64,000 nucleotides of DNA from Heliocidaris erythrogramma (GCA_025617745.1 CM046858.1:36907119-36971118), one strand, 5' to 3'; counted from the first letter of the stretch, positions 11,301 to 23,905 are shown. Numbers and translations: made by a program. Notes: generated from the letters alone by a model not told the origin.

Positions 11301-12536
11301 TGGACTGAACACTACTCATAATTCCGCGAAAATGGAGCTGGTCTAATATTTTTTTTCTAGGGCTGTATATTGCTCTCACTAGATCCTGGTCACATATTGA
11401 ACCTGTCTTCGCCTCGGCCAATACAAATCTAGTTCAGGGAATATACATGATGCCGTATCCCTATCAAGGCCAGTCAATATTATATAATACTCATTATGGA
11501 TTCCTTCTATTCCCCACGAGTGGAGCAATATGCTAAAAATCGACCAAAGAAATTTCGTCTGAATGATTGAGTGGAAGGAACAGTAAACTAGTTCTACATG
11601 ACCTTATGTTTTCAGTACTGCACCCTAAAGTACCGCTCTTTTTTTTTTTTTTTTTTTTTTTTTTGGGGGGGGGGGGGCGTCATTTGGGTACGAAAATTCC
11701 CCTTTATTCTTAAACCAGATATTGTGATAAATACCCTGTTAAATATATGTATAATGATGAGACAAAACGTAACAGAGTAGAATAACGAGAGATAAGAAAA
11801 TTCATTCGATTATATTGTAAAGTGAGTAATATTTATTTGACGTGACTTCATAGGAAGCAATGACATGCAAGAAAACGATTAAACGTGGACTAACTGCTTT
11901 AAATTATGTATTCAAGGAATAGGAGGATGAAAGCATCAAACGATTAAACGATGGCGCTTTGACCTTGTTCGAACTCGATTATCCTGCTTCTAAGATAATC
12001 GCCGATATACTGAGCAATGCCGCCCTTTTTTCTACATGACAAATGAAAAGTATCAACGCTTTTCATGAAACCAATAGCTATATTGAATATCAATTTTTAT
12101 TACCGTGTAATCAATCTCTCCTTTGGCATCTTGTTTAGGTTCTTCGCGTACTTTACGAGAAACTCTAAGGAATAATATTATTTTTTTCTTTTGTTGGAAA
12201 TGACTAATTAAGGAAACAAGATCACGAAACCAAGAGTTTCGAAATATTATAAAAATCTTATCCCTGCATGTTTATCCGTTGATCTTTGCACGGACAATTT
12301 TTTCTTTTCTTTATTGATGCCAGTTAGATAGCCGTCTCGAATCGATGCATTTCAACTATATATTTGTTTTTGTTTCTACAATAGGACCTCTGAGGAGTTC
12401 AAAGACTTTATCTGTGAATGATACAGCTGATCAATAAACCCAATAAAACATGCTAATGCATATGAGTAGGAAGCGCTATTATGCTATAATCATGATAAAG
12501 CCATAATAATGAATAATAATTGTAACTGTTATAGTA
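11301..12536. other. Intergenic with a further receptor scrap and a T/G tract
   Basis: At 11520-11600 a short piece (gaaatttcgtctgaatga, tgagtggaaggaa) resembles the receptor segment at 10635-10690, on the minus strand. A pure T run followed by G occurs at 11640-11678. No gene is recognised in the remainder. Confidence 0.45.
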
Positions 12537-13059
12537 CACTCTAAAAAATAAAGTGCTATTATAAGCACCTCAAGTAAAGTACCACTTGTACAAGCGCTAT
12601 AATTCAACACCAGTCCAAGTGCTACTTTAAACACTTTAAGTGTAAGCCTTTTACACTTCTGGTGCTATTAGGCGCATGCAGCTCTCAAAAACAACACTTC
12701 TAGTGCATTAAATAACTCTTTTAGAGCCCCCAAAACGGCACCACTAGTGCTAACAATTTTGCACCCAATATAGTGCTAAAGAACACACACAAACAGTATG
12801 CACAAAATCACACATGTAGTGCTGAAAACTCACTCTTCTATAGTCTGTTAAACAGCCCTACACTAAGGTCTAGATTTTGTTTTTAGATTGATATGAACTG
12901 GTTATGGATGATATCGACTAAAACCATGGCATGTGGATTTAATCATCTGAGAATTACTTTAGACCAAGAAGTGGCAATTTCGGAGGTTTAATTGTTCCAT
13001 TTCGGCAATCCACAATCGTGACGAAAAAAAGCACATACACTGCCTTCCAAACTTGCCAG

Positions 13060-14444
13060 GCCCGGCCCGGCCGCGTCTTTTTTTTTTGTAACCAAGCCTA
13101 GGCAGATTTCGCATTTTTTCATGAATATTCATGACGCAGGGTCGGGAAACGGTTCCGATTGGTCTTCATGAAAGCACGGTCGGTGGGGGAAAAAAACAGT
13201 CCCTGGCCTGCACGTACGTACGCATATTACGTGCAGCGCTATATTTCGATCGTGTGTGTTCAACGTGTATAGGCGCCTAACCTACGTTCATGTATGTATT
13301 GTTTAATTCTCAACATATTCACCCCACCTATGCAATGTGACACGTAAAAAATTGGATTGAGCAGTCAATTTCAAAATCAAGTTTTGCATTAATTTATTGC
13401 ATGTGCGTAGATCTAATTTAGTAATTAGCTCTTTTGAGGACACCCTCCTTTTCCGACCAAAATTGACACTGCCACTGCCACTGGCATTACCGGTACTCTG
13501 AAAATAGGTCTAGGCCTAGGCTATGCGTATATTGACAATTGCCCATCGTAATGTTCTCCACAAATGAACTTTACAATATGCAGAATCAAGACACAGACTC
13601 TAGGCTAGGTCTAACAACGTTAGAGTCTTACTGTTCACGTTAGAAATTAAATTTCCTTGCATGCACACTGTAATTAGCACTTGCACCCTGCTCCTGTAAC
13701 GCATTGCCCTGGGTTAGAAGAACTGCAAGAGTCTCAGGACTGAAAGAAGCAGACTACTACTAACGTTCCAATAGTTAGTATCAAGAAAACAAATTATTTT
13801 GGTGACCTTTTAGCTGATGAAAACAAAGTGCGTAACTAGTTATTGTAGGTAGGCCTAGATCTAAAATCATCTAGATGTAGATCTACCCCCATCATCAATC
13901 ATTTACTAGTACTGATTAGATCTAGGTCTAACTCATCATGCTCATTGACCTTAAAATTACATTCACTTAATCTAAACTTAACTGAAATTGAAAATTGTAA
14001 CAAAATTGGTCTAGGCCTAGGCCTAGTTAGAGTAGGCCTAGATCTAGAGTAGTTAGAGTCTTGGCTAGACATACCTGCAAATTTGATGATATCACACCAT
14101 CACATTCCGATTCTATTTTGGAGTTGGGTCTACCACACGTCTATTATTAGGCCAGCATTTTGAGGGATACGTGGAGGCAATTCTAACTCTTATATTAAGA
14201 TCTAACTTAGATCGATAATAGATTCAGTGCAAAAACGTAGGCTAGGCGCCTACACGTTGAACACATACGATCATAATATGCGTACAGTGTGCGTGCAGGC
14301 CAGGGACTTTTTTCCCCCACCGGCGACCGTGCTTTCATGAAGACCAATCGGAACCGTTTCCCGACCCTGCGTCATGAATATTCATGAAAAAATGCAAAAT
14401 CTGCCTAGGCTTGGTTACAAAAAAAAAAGACGCGGCCCGGCCCG
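13060..14444. mobile_element. Nested foldback element with ~220-bp inverted arms
   Basis: Arm 13060-13288 is the inverse of 14234-14444. Shared words are ggccgcgtcttttt, gtaaccaagcctaggcagat, catgaatattcatgacgcag, gggtcgggaaacggttccga, ccctggcctgcacg and ttcaacgtgta. Identity is high by eye (about 90%). The ~950-bp loop is rich in aggcctag words and has no coding potential that I can see. It sits inside the 12537-15757 element, so it was either inserted later or forms that element's core. Confidence 0.75.
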
Positions 14445-14679
14445 TGCGGTCGATCGCGCCCCATACGTGGCTGATCAACAATTTTCATGTCAACGTCTAC
14501 AACGCGTACCGTAGACGGTTGGCCACACGCTGAAACATGGCATTTCCACTTCATTGCTTTTCATCATGTTTCATATATACCACTATAAAAATTAATAAAA
14601 TTATCATATTATTTGATACCTTTATTCGCATAAAAATTTAATGTCTTAAAGTTTTACTTACCACGTCATGCCTGTGCAC

Positions 14680-14913
14680 ACTATGAACATGACGAACAAT
14701 GAAGCGGACAATTTATGCAGCTCCTCATTGTACCCTTCACAATTGCACTGGTTAACAAAAGAACATCCATTCATTGCTATCCTGTAAAAATATGTAGAAC
14801 AGGTGTCAAATAATAGCAGTGAAGGGATGTCCTTTTGTCTACTAGAGCTATTGTGGAGGGTACAATGAGGAGCTGCATAAATTGTCCGCTCTCTTTGTCT
14901 TCGTGTTCATAGT
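14680..14913. repeat. Inverted repeat with 58-bp arms
   Basis: The arm at 14680-14738 (actatgaacatgac, gcggacaatttatgcagctc) is the inverse of 14856-14913 (gagctgcataaattgtccgc, gttcatagt), with a ~117-bp loop. Transcription would give a long hairpin. Confidence 0.75.
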
Positions 14914-14989
14914 GGCAGCAGATGATGGCTCTTGCACAACAGTTGCGTAATAAGCGATTTCGTAATAGACCTGTTTACTAATAAGTGAT

Positions 14990-15205
14990 TCAAATTTTAT
15001 ACATACTTTTGAAACAAAGGTTGTTCTTGACAACCTGAAAGCTTGCCAGAGGCTTGTCAGACATAGCAACAAGTAATGTATGCAAACTCGATTCCAAGTA
15101 TTGTAGTTCATTCATTAATAACATGTTAATGATACCTCGTTACTAGGTCCCCAGGAAAGAAACATCCATAAATTTGAATCACTGAGTAAACAGGTCTATT
15201 GGCCC
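14990..15205 (+). repeat. Dispersed repeat shared with 47580-47795
   Basis: Shared words include aacaaaggttgttcttgaca, gaagcttgcc and taatgtatgcaaact, with the same order and orientation in both places. The family is unknown. Confidence 0.65.
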
Positions 15206-15932
15206 ATGAGCAACTTTTCCCTTTTTCATTATGATAGGCATCTTTTCAAAGAAAGATAATACGTAAGCTTGCCCGACATAGCAACCTAAAGAATTCAAAC
15301 TCTATGAAAGAAAGACATCGTAGACCAGGTGACTAGAATAGCACGTCAATGAACACTTGGGAAAGCGCATTGTTTGCAAGTTGGCTATCATTGAACACTT
15401 TGTTGCTTTTCAGTGGATTTAATGAAAAATATAATTAAATGAATATAATTATGAATAATCATTACACAGTCGACGCTTATCTCAGTGCATTTTAAACGAA
15501 CATGCCAGTTTATGTCAAATGACCTTTATGTGTTCATGAGCAAATCCTAATAACGAAATTCGTTATTAAATCACGGGACGTTGGTCAGCACTTGAAGTGT
15601 AAACAAGCGTCCTAACACTCAGCACTTACTTTTAGCACTCAATTTTCTGCACCTTATCATCTCCCAGACGCAAATGGCACGTGAGGTGTTAGAAATAGCA
15701 CGTCAAGCCCAAACTTCCAATTAGCACTCGTGTTTCAGCACCTCAGTTTTTACAGTGTATGATACAAATATATGAAATGTGCTAACATGGTTCAGATACC
15801 GATTATACATTAACAGTTCTGTCTGTTTCGTGGATATGTGGACATGGTGGTTAGATATTGTTAAGATATTGCTGTATATTCAAAACGAATAACGGCATAT
15901 GTACAGTTCTTAATCCCAGTTTCAGTTTCCAG

Positions 15933-15938
15933 TTTATT
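15933..15938 (-). promoter_or_regulatory. Candidate polyadenylation signal of receptor 1
   Basis: AATAAA on the minus strand lies about 130 bp past the stop codon at 16070. It is the nearest canonical hexamer downstream of that gene. Cleavage would fall in the 15900s. Confidence 0.4.
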
Positions 15939-16069
15939 GTTTTGCATTTCACATCTACAGTGCTTTTAATATAAGTGGTACAAACAAGATAAACGGTACA
16001 AGCCTAATGTAAAAGCTACGCGACAATAGGAGATTAAAGTCACGACAAGATAAAATAACAACCAGTCAT

Positions 16070-18013
16070 TCAGGAAAAATTATGAGCAGATGTATTAATA
16101 TATAATTCCCCATCATCCTTCAATTCATCAGTAGGATTATCAATCATGTTACCGTAGGAGTCAGCTGCATGGTTCAGGACCAAAGAATCTGAGCCATGCC
16201 TTTGAACGAGAAAGTCCCGACCGGGCTTAGGACCAGTGGCACTTGGGTCGTCATATTCCGACTCGAAAGATATCATTTTGCGGGTCTTTCGTGTCATGTC
16301 CGGTTTGGCGTACAAGGCTTCTACATGTGTCGTTGCTTCCTGGTTATTATTAGAACCGGTGGTCGTGCGGCCACTGGCAACCCTATGATCTTTCATATTA
16401 TAATCGCAATTTCTAGAACTGTGACCAATACGCTTACTCTCAGCATTTCCATCTTGACGCTGCGAATGTAGGCTTTGGGATCCATCTTGACTGGATTGAA
16501 ATCCTTTCCTATTTTGTTTGTTTTGTATTTGTTTCATTTCATGTCCTCCCTGGTCTAATGGACTCTGAAGAGCAATAGCGCCTCGAAGATCAGAATCTCT
16601 ACATGTTTGGAGGGTCTGTAACTGTGAGCTCGCAACGTCTTGAGACTGAGCGTCAGCACCTGCTCTCGTTACAACAGATTCTATTTGGACCCCATCATTT
16701 ATCCCTTTTAAGAGATGATATCGGTATTTTATTAAAACAATGTGGTAACAGTTGGCGGAGCCAGTGGCAAGGCAGAATATTATGGAAAGAAATAATATTA
16801 CCCAAATCCAAGTCGGAACTGCATTTACAATGCTGTAATGTCTTTCTGGAGCCTCTGATGTCTTATACGTTGTCATGGTATCATTCTGAGTGATTTGCAC
16901 GTCTGATTCTTGAGCTTTCTTTGGATACTGTATGGCCTGTTCGATGTTTGTAACAGTTAACAGAATGTTTTCACATCTTGAATGTTCGACTGAATTGTTA
17001 TTTCCTTCAGATGCTGCTGACACAAACACATTGAACAATTGCCCTTCTCTAAGATTAACGATTCCAATGCTACGCAAGAAAACTCTGAGATTTTCCTGCT
17101 GTACACCACAGAAAAAAGAAGTGTGTTCAACAGTTAAAACAGACAAATTAACAGGAAGACTGAGTGGGAGGAGATTGCTAACATTATTGTACCACCATGA
17201 TACAGCATCAGTCTCCTTTGTAGCGCAACATTCAAACATAGAAGGCTGAATCTGAATATTCGTTACTGTCTCAATCTGTAAAGGGAGAAACGCACACGTT
17301 TTGTTATTGTTATTTATTTTGTCATTGGAAATAAGACATATGCTTGGAACAATTCGTTCGTCATGAATGTTGTCAGGAGAAAGGTATACACTAAATTTGT
17401 TGGTTGAATTAAACTCGCCATCGAAATTTATCTCTGGAGTCTCGTATTCATATACCACCTGATTTCCTGCCAGAAGTTGTGCACTATCCCCGACGTTCAC
17501 TTGGACCCACTGACAAGACATCTGTAGTCTTCTACTTTCCTGGTTAAGCAGTGTTGAACAGATCGGTTCTGCAGCTGCAATGGTTATATTGAAAACTACA
17601 ACGGTACAAAGTGATTGTGTCTCCTTATAAATTTTGACGATGTGCTTTCCCGAATCATTCTTATTGGCGAAAGAAATAAACACATTAATAGCATTCTCTT
17701 TGCTCACTCTCGTCAACTTATAACGCCCTTCATCTTGAGATCTATTGCTGAAATATTCTAGGGACTGATTGTCCAGTCGTATTGATTCAGAATCCCCTTT
17801 TGACCACACCAATGATTGGGCGTCTGTCAAAGGACCGTTCAGAAGAAATATCAGAGAAACATTCTGTCCGTTGATTACATTCAATGCTTCCTCTTGCTTG
17901 TCACCACACCAGAATAAATCACCTTCACAAAATACTATTTGGATAACAGTTTGCAAAAGGATCGAAAATAATTGAAAGGTTTTCCATTTCAGCGCAAATG
18001 AATATTGAGTCAT
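16070..18013 (-). CDS. Intronless Ig-like single-pass receptor with tyrosine-motif tail (receptor 1)
   Basis: This is an open frame of 647 residues. Residues 1-30 form a signal peptide ending near CEG. The ectodomain runs to about 400: module 1 has C36, W70, the NDSGKH turn at 119-124 and C136; module 2 has C152, QMSCQW (C167) and C226/C240; module 3 has CC262-263, WW273-274 and C347. The D-S-G turn and Cys/Trp spacing suggest Ig-like folds, but the canonical DxGxYxC is not kept. Many NxS/T sites fit an extracellular location. Residues 401-422 form the membrane helix. The ~225-residue tail holds Y538 (DYNM), Y568 (LYAKPDM), Y587 (EYDDP), Y620 (SYGNM) and Y638 (LYINT). In other proteins YxN favours Grb2-type, YxxP Crk/Nck-type and YxxM PI3-kinase-type SH2 domains. 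The start aligns with those of the sister genes. Function is inferred as surface recognition with signalling; the family is not recognised by name. Confidence 0.8.
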   Translation of the reverse strand: MTQYSFALKWKTFQLFSILLQTVIQIVFCEGDLFWCGDKQEEALNVINGQNVSLIFLLNGPLTDAQSLVWSKGDSESIRLDNQSLEYFSNRSQDEGRYKLTRVSKENAINVFISFANKNDSGKHIVKIYKETQSLCTVVVFNITIAAAEPICSTLLNQESRRLQMSCQWVQVNVGDSAQLLAGNQVVYEYETPEINFDGEFNSTNKFSVYLSPDNIHDERIVPSICLISNDKINNNNKTCAFLPLQIETVTNIQIQPSMFECCATKETDAVSWWYNNVSNLLPLSLPVNLSVLTVEHTSFFCGVQQENLRVFLRSIGIVNLREGQLFNVFVSAASEGNNNSVEHSRCENILLTVTNIEQAIQYPKKAQESDVQITQNDTMTTYKTSEAPERHYSIVNAVPTWIWVILFLSIIFCLATGSANCYHIVLIKYRYHLLKGINDGVQIESVVTRAGADAQSQDVASSQLQTLQTCRDSDLRGAIALQSPLDQGGHEMKQIQNKQNRKGFQSSQDGSQSLHSQRQDGNAESKRIGHSSRNCDYNMKDHRVASGRTTTGSNNNQEATTHVEALYAKPDMTRKTRKMISFESEYDDPSATGPKPGRDFLVQRHGSDSLVLNHAADSYGNMIDNPTDELKDDGELYINTSAHNFS

Positions 18014-18320
18014 GGTGGATGTAGATGATTAGCCTCATAGAAATAAGTTAACTGTAGTACGGAATTTTCGGTACAGTTAAAATGCAGATTGCCTAGGGAA
18101 GCTCATGATATTGCTGTCAATAGTTTTTGAATAGCGTCATCCGAGAGGAGATCATGACTGAACTGGACTGTGGAAATGAATTATACACATTTTATGCTTA
18201 TCTCCAGGAATAGGAATTGAAACTTTCAAACGATCGTATCATCTATCAATGTAATTGATGCCTGACACGTGATAGGAAGGAATAAAGGTTCCAGCATTGA
18301 AGAAAACGCCCTCCCTTACA

Positions 18321-18334
18321 TTGGGAGGAGCCTC
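18321..18334 (-). promoter_or_regulatory. Shared upstream GGGAGGAGCC box, receptor 1
   Basis: ttgggaggagcctc lies about 308 bp upstream of the start codon. Comparable boxes stand at 32804-32825 and 39585-39606 in front of receptors 2 and 3. The box resembles an Sp1/KLF-type GC box. A TATA-like stretch (18345-18360) lies just beyond it. Its regulatory role is inferred from position and recurrence only. Confidence 0.4.
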
Positions 18335-19437
18335 TTAAATCGATAAATGATTTATATATTTATGCACTATGAAACTATGTTATCACACGATTTCATTCGT
18401 TTTAAGAAAAGACGAAGATTGACTTGCAATCCTTCCCATTATTTGAATATATCTTTACAATTAATGAAGACAAATGGAGTTAAACCAGAAATTATTGATC
18501 TATCTTTTGACAAGGATATTAAAAAGCACGCTTACGCGTACTTCTCTTGTGTTCCTGAGAAAAAGCAGTTTCTTTTAGATCCTGTTAGTAATTACATTTC
18601 AATATGTACAAACATTGGCTGTTGGTAGAAATAAGAATCACCAAGTTTTTCCTCATTATTTAAAAGGCCATCATATCTGTCATTCAGTGCTAAGTACGAT
18701 GGGAATAAAAATATCAAATATTACATGGAAACAGCAGATATACATTTACTTCATAATGAGGAATCAATTAGGAAGGGGGCATGGACATTTTCTTTCTTCC
18801 ATACCCCCTTTTCTGTTTTACTTTGAACCAAAAAATGCGCCGCCATCACTTGAGGGCCTTTGGTACACTATAGGTTATAATCAGTGACTGGCAACTTTAA
18901 TACATTTTGATAAATTTCTGGCCAGGCTGACCGATTGAAAAGAACCGGCTGATGTAGAGAATATATGTTTCTTTTATAATGTGATGGATATAATTCTACG
19001 CTGGTCAACATAGTACATTATTTTTATAAATTGCATGCTGCAAATTCTGTTCAAATATCAGCAAAGCAGATTACTGTTTTTAGGTTATCGTCAAATATGA
19101 TGACTGATTATAAAATACAACTTAGTGTTTAATTATTAAATATCACATGTGTCAGGAGTCGCATTACATCTACAACACCATACGCTGTAGATATTGAAGA
19201 CTACGATATTCAACTTCATCAAGACATTGATTATTTACTATCTTCGTTTTCATATTCCTTCCGATGTCATTATCCTGCCCTGTCTTACACCTATTTTGAA
19301 TATGCATTTGTGAAAATAAATGAATTCAATTAGTTGTCACAAAGGAAAAGCATTTAAGAAATGTTCTCATTCAATAAAAGGAGTCAGTAGATGTGTTGAT
19401 ATAGAAATTGTCAGACTCTGTAGATTCATCTACGATG
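18335..19437. other. Intergenic stretch
   Basis: No gene is supported. An open frame at 18347-18628 has no motif that I recognise and no neighbour in a related frame. Confidence 0.45.
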
Positions 19438-20484
19438 TTAGAAGCGAATGCTTACAGGCTGGTTATTTTCTGGATTCCGAGAGTAATCATGACCAATCTC
19501 CAGAGAAGTAACCCTCTCCCGATCAGACTGGCCCTTGCCTGATACAAAAGAATGATTTTGGACGCCGACTAATTTCGTGGTCTTACGGCTTTGGCCTAAC
19601 ACATGAAGAAGATGCTCTCTCGGCTTTAATTCCGTCATCATGTGCAATGTCCTGGTAACCGAATGACTGGAGGGAACATAAGGCGAGCTTCATTGTAGCC
19701 CGTCCGGCTATACAATGGTTTAATTTACAGGGATGTCACTGGCGTCATCAACAGAACAACAGGTGCTATCAAGACACGATGCAACGGCACCTAATGTGTT
19801 TACAATTTTATTTCCTCCGTTGGTTCTGCTTTCTGTTTTATCGATTTGCATGTCCTCAACAACATATTTACATCTTGGTTTTCCAATGCGATCGGTTTTG
19901 CGGATTTTGCTCTTATCCACCATTCCCTGCCGCAATTTAAGGTCTGGTGGACGAACATCTTGTTCGGGACAAGAGACCTCTGGTTTAGTCAGAGGACACG
20001 TCTTTATGACAACCCCGCCGGCCTCGGGATGTCTTCCATTTGCAGGTGTGCGAGGTGACAAGGTCGCAGTATCAACCGACTCTCCATCCGTCATGCTAAT
20101 CTCGTGTGAACACTCTCTTTGGACTCGATATTGAGATGAGTGCACTTGGTACGCACATTAAGCCTTTCATTTGAATTAACAAATTTGTTTGGCGTTCCCT
20201 TTAAAAAATATGTCTTGAATATCCACGTATATAGTGAGTTTATGACTCGAGGTAATGTATAATGAATTTCCAAATCCACCATAGTCGTCTGATGTTCGTA
20301 CAAAGCGTACGGATAATGGCTCTTTAAGATAAAATAGAACTGAAATATTTTGATATTTGACAGCCTCAACAGCCTCCCACTTGTAATCGCACACGCCACG
20401 CCATCTTGTGAAAATCACTGGTTGAAAAGAGCTTGCACATAATGTAGTTGCTTGCAAAAGCAGTTTACTGGGCCTTTGTAACAT
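19438..20484 (-). pseudogene. Receptor relic: N-terminus joined to tail by deletion
   Basis: The minus strand starts with a signal-like segment and then YQNISVLFYLKEPLS, the counterpart of GQNVSLIFLLNGPL in receptor 1. After about 100 residues the sequence jumps to tail-type sequence: DGESVDTATLSPRTP (compare EGAESVDMTVLSTQPPTP in receptor 2) and DSTCCSVDD (compare DSTYCSVDD, with the tyrosine changed to Cys). Near 19440-19510 a piece TSLEIGHDYS recalls TSLESDYDD. Modules 2-3 and the membrane helix are missing, and the parts are in different frames. Similarity by eye places it nearer receptor 2. Confidence 0.65.
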
Positions 20485-21717
20485 TTTGAAGGCTCAATGA
20501 GATGTTATGTGAAAAAAAACCTTTTAAAGAAAAATGACTCATATTCGAGCGAATCCTACAAGACATGCTAGAGTGAATAACTCCTACTGGATGGTTATAG
20601 GTAGGAAATTTGAATACATTCCTAATGGAACTATGCGAAAAACGATTTTCTCAAATATTGCGTGACCGAAAAAAGAAACGCACTTGGTCAGATCGATAGC
20701 TAAACATAATTGATTACGTGCTATTGAAACCACAATCAGCACACGAATCTCTCTCTCTCTCTCTCTTTAAAGAGACTCTCATACTCTCAAAGTCCTCTCT
20801 CTAGAGAGAGCATGAGATTATCGATTGCACTTGTGGCAATACATCATCATTCTAGTGGTAGGACTTGACATGTAGTTTAAATGGTCTGCGATCTTCGAGA
20901 AAGTCGAAGGCCCACTTTACACATCAAGTATTGTGTTCTTCATGTACATTAAGGGAAATCCAAGACATCTTGCCATGAAACCATAGTGTCATGTCTTTTC
21001 AGGATTGATAACGTTGCTACCAAGCAGGATTTTCATTCTATTATGTGTTGTCAAAAAATTAAAGTGGTCAAATAGTTATATCAACATTAAAAAATCAAAA
21101 TTAATTTTCTTCTTTAATTACAGGAAATAACGATGAGCGGTTGTACTTAAATTTGTTGTTCCATAACAGGTTAACAGAGTGATGTAAAATTAATTCACTG
21201 TACATGAGCATTTATTTAGAGCACCTTTTATTCAAAGCTATTTCAAAATGTGGTCGCTGAACAATTCTGTAACATCTATATTAAAATGGAAGAATATCTG
21301 GTCATACCCATACATGTACGTCCCACACAAATATTAATGGTTCGATTCTACCAGTTTCTATTTAAAAAGGGGAGGGAAGGGGAAAAAATGTTTTGGAATA
21401 AAAAATACACCATCTTCATGCAGAATTTTACAGCAAATAACCCCTATAATTATATTATACTCGCTGGTCACAAAGATAAATTAATCCATCATGAGGGATT
21501 AAACTACGGTATGTCATAAAGTTTGGTAAAAGGATGAAGGACCTAACATGTCAGGGCCCTTTTGTCATTTGTTTTTCGGCTATTCCGAGCAGAGATGCTG
21601 TAATAGAGCATTAGTTTACATATTAATTGGCCTGTAATGATTAAGATACTGAAACTTAAGATGGTTTGGTCGAATACATAAACTAATTGAAGTAAAGTAA
21701 GTCTTTATATTTATCAC
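20485..21717. other. Intergenic with a CT/GA microsatellite
   Basis: A (CT)n run occurs at about 20748-20768, followed by degenerate ct/ga self-complementary sequence to 20815. No gene is recognised. Confidence 0.5.
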
Positions 21718-22200
21718 TACTGGCACTCTCTAACAGAATAAAAGTTTCACAAATTTGTTTTAAGTTGAATGGAAGAATATGTAATACTTCCGTTTATTGA
21801 ATCAATCAAATTCTTGATCAACCATCAGTTATATTTTGTATCAATAAAGCAACTACTAATATACATCTCAGCAGAAGTTTATGTTTTGTGTTTGCTTTGT
21901 TTTGTTTTCGTTAATACAGCAGAACAAAATTAATAATACATACAAGGAATAGATAAATCAAGTTCCATTCGGTGGTAGTTTTCAATCTGAAATAAACGGG
22001 CCGAGTGTTCCTCAAAAAATATCTGTCCATAAACCAACTACGGGCTAAACCCATGCCAGCCTCGTAGTCGTCGTGACGTAACCTTGAGCCTTTCACGGCG
22101 CACTTGTCCGCCTTGCGTAGTATGCCCTTGTCCCGTCCTTCAGCTGATGGGCTCAAAACGTCCTGTTTGCCACGCTGGTGCATATGACGTCATTTCCGGT
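21718..22200 (-). repeat. 3' LTR
   Basis: It is a near-identical partner of 28513-28996, from tactggcactctc to gacgtcatttccggt. Like its partner it contains a cgtcacgacgactacgagg segment in the minus sense. The boundaries are the limits of shared sequence. Confidence 0.85.
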
Positions 22201-22732
22201 ACTGGGTCACACCCCAGGATGCGAGTCTCCATCACTTTGTCTAATTATCACTAAGGCTAATTGCCTGTTGGGCTATTCCCTTTTCTTCTACGCACCTACC
22301 ATAACACTATGCGTCATTTTTTTGTCCGTCCCTGTAAGAAAAAAAAAATCAGCTAAATGTAAGTCAATTAGGCCTACCAAAGTTTGAAAAAGTGTTGACA
22401 GCTATCAAAACATATTATGATATGGAAAAGTATATATATATCAAAGATAAATCTTAAAGACGTAAGTTTGAGGAAAATAATGTTTTCATTTCACCAAATG
22501 TTTCTGAGAGTCTACGTTCTCTTTGCGCAAATTCACTGTTTGTCCAGGGCGTCATAATACCTATATATACGCCACTGCCTTAAAAGAAGAAAAAAAGAAG
22601 GCAGTGATCAAGACTAAAAAGCGGCATTTTTGTGGGTAGCAGGAGACACTTTTTGGGTGCTTGAAAAAAAGAGGGGGGGAGGATTGTGCACCCCGCCAAC
22701 GAGCGAGTTAATTTACGTTTTAGATGAACAAA

Positions 22733-22758
22733 TAATAATAATAATGATGACGATAAGG

Positions 22759-22792
<34 letters not shown>

Positions 22793-22816
22793 GAATTATA
22801 ATAATAATAATAATAG
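22733..22816 (+). repeat. (ATA/ATG)n microsatellite
   Basis: This is an impure (aat)n run inside the LTR element's remodelled 3' interior. Just beyond it, at 22900-22935, the word gcgccgcccctga resembles a hAT-type terminus. Confidence 0.7.
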
Positions 22817-23905
22817 TTGCATACTCTTCTTTCTTCTTCTCCTTTTGTCGTTTTCTTCTCTCTCTCTCTCTTTTAGGTCACTTAAAAATCATAGGGGGCA
22901 ACCGCCCCTGCCCCGTCCCCCTGGAGCGCCGCCCCTGAAAATAGCAGTTTGCACAGCTCAAAAGAATCAGAGAAGCTTAATGGGAGAATATTTAGTTCTT
23001 GATATGACAACAGTGTGACACCTTTGAGCAGGAACTTAGCCAGAGCTGGGGACACAGTGCCCAAAAGTTTAATAATATTGCAGCAATTAAGATATCCCGC
23101 CCGAAGCTTGTTCGCACTCCCTTATTGTAACTCATGGCAGTAACATAAAGTCCTATCTATCTCTTTTATTGAGAGATTATACTTGAAATTAAACGCTTTT
23201 GCGGCATCTTCGTGATGAAATCACTATAATGCAAGCATCATGTATGACCTTCAACAAGAACATATTATTTTTGGTCGCTCGCTTGCAAGTTAGGAGTAAG
23301 GCAGAATTGCATATTATGCAAAGATTAGAAAATATATCCTTAACATTAGTAATGCGTGTTAAATACAATGTAGGGGTACAGCAACGTATCAAAACGCCAT
23401 TTTTCCATTCTTGTCTTCACCCTTTTAAGTAAGTTCCCCCTTTTCCAAAAACCGTACCCAGTTCGTTGAAACCCCAAGTGCGTGGGTCGTCTTGCCCCTC
23501 CTATGAAAATACCCTGCCACCGCTCCTAGCTTTTATTGAATACTTGGAACAATTTTGTACATCGGATATCAAATAAGAACCATGAATAACAGATTATCAA
23601 CCCAACAAACATAATTTGAAGTGCAGTAACAAAATCAGGTTCTTCTACTTAAGTCATGAAAGGAAGATAAGACCTATAGGATTTTTTAATTACTAAAAAA
23701 TAATACTAAATAATTGTTTAATAAATTTAAATAATTAATATATAAAATGTAGGGATTGACTTGGTATAAGCAGCAGCAAAGTGAATAACTCTTTTAATGC
23801 ACATTTACGTATAGATGACTTCTTTGAAGTTTCATTTTTTAAAGTTTCATTTCCCTTGCCTTTCTCAACTTGCTACTATAAATGGCCAGAACAATAAATA
23901 GTAAT

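Larger units (their letters stand above)
12537..15757. mobile_element. 3.2-kb non-autonomous TIR DNA transposon
   Basis: The left end cactctaaaaaataaagtgct is the imperfect inverse of the right end agcacctcagtttttacagtg, and both ends are flanked by TA (12535-12536, 15758-15759). The subterminal ~250 bp at each side are packed with variants of agcact / agtgct, e.g. caagtgctactttaaacact and ttagcactcgtgtttcagca. No transposase is visible. The interior contains a second, nested foldback (13060-14444). The superfamily is not certain; a TA duplication fits several groups. Confidence 0.65.

Noticed and set aside
16196-17975. Several 60-105-residue plus-strand frames inside receptor 1
   Set aside because: They are antisense to a 647-residue gene with clear domains and have no motif of their own.
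18347-18628. 93-residue frame beside receptor 1
   Set aside because: No motif, and it runs divergently across the likely promoter of receptor 1.
22630-22938. Isoleucine-rich frame
   Set aside because: Product of an (ATA)n microsatellite in the LTR element interior.
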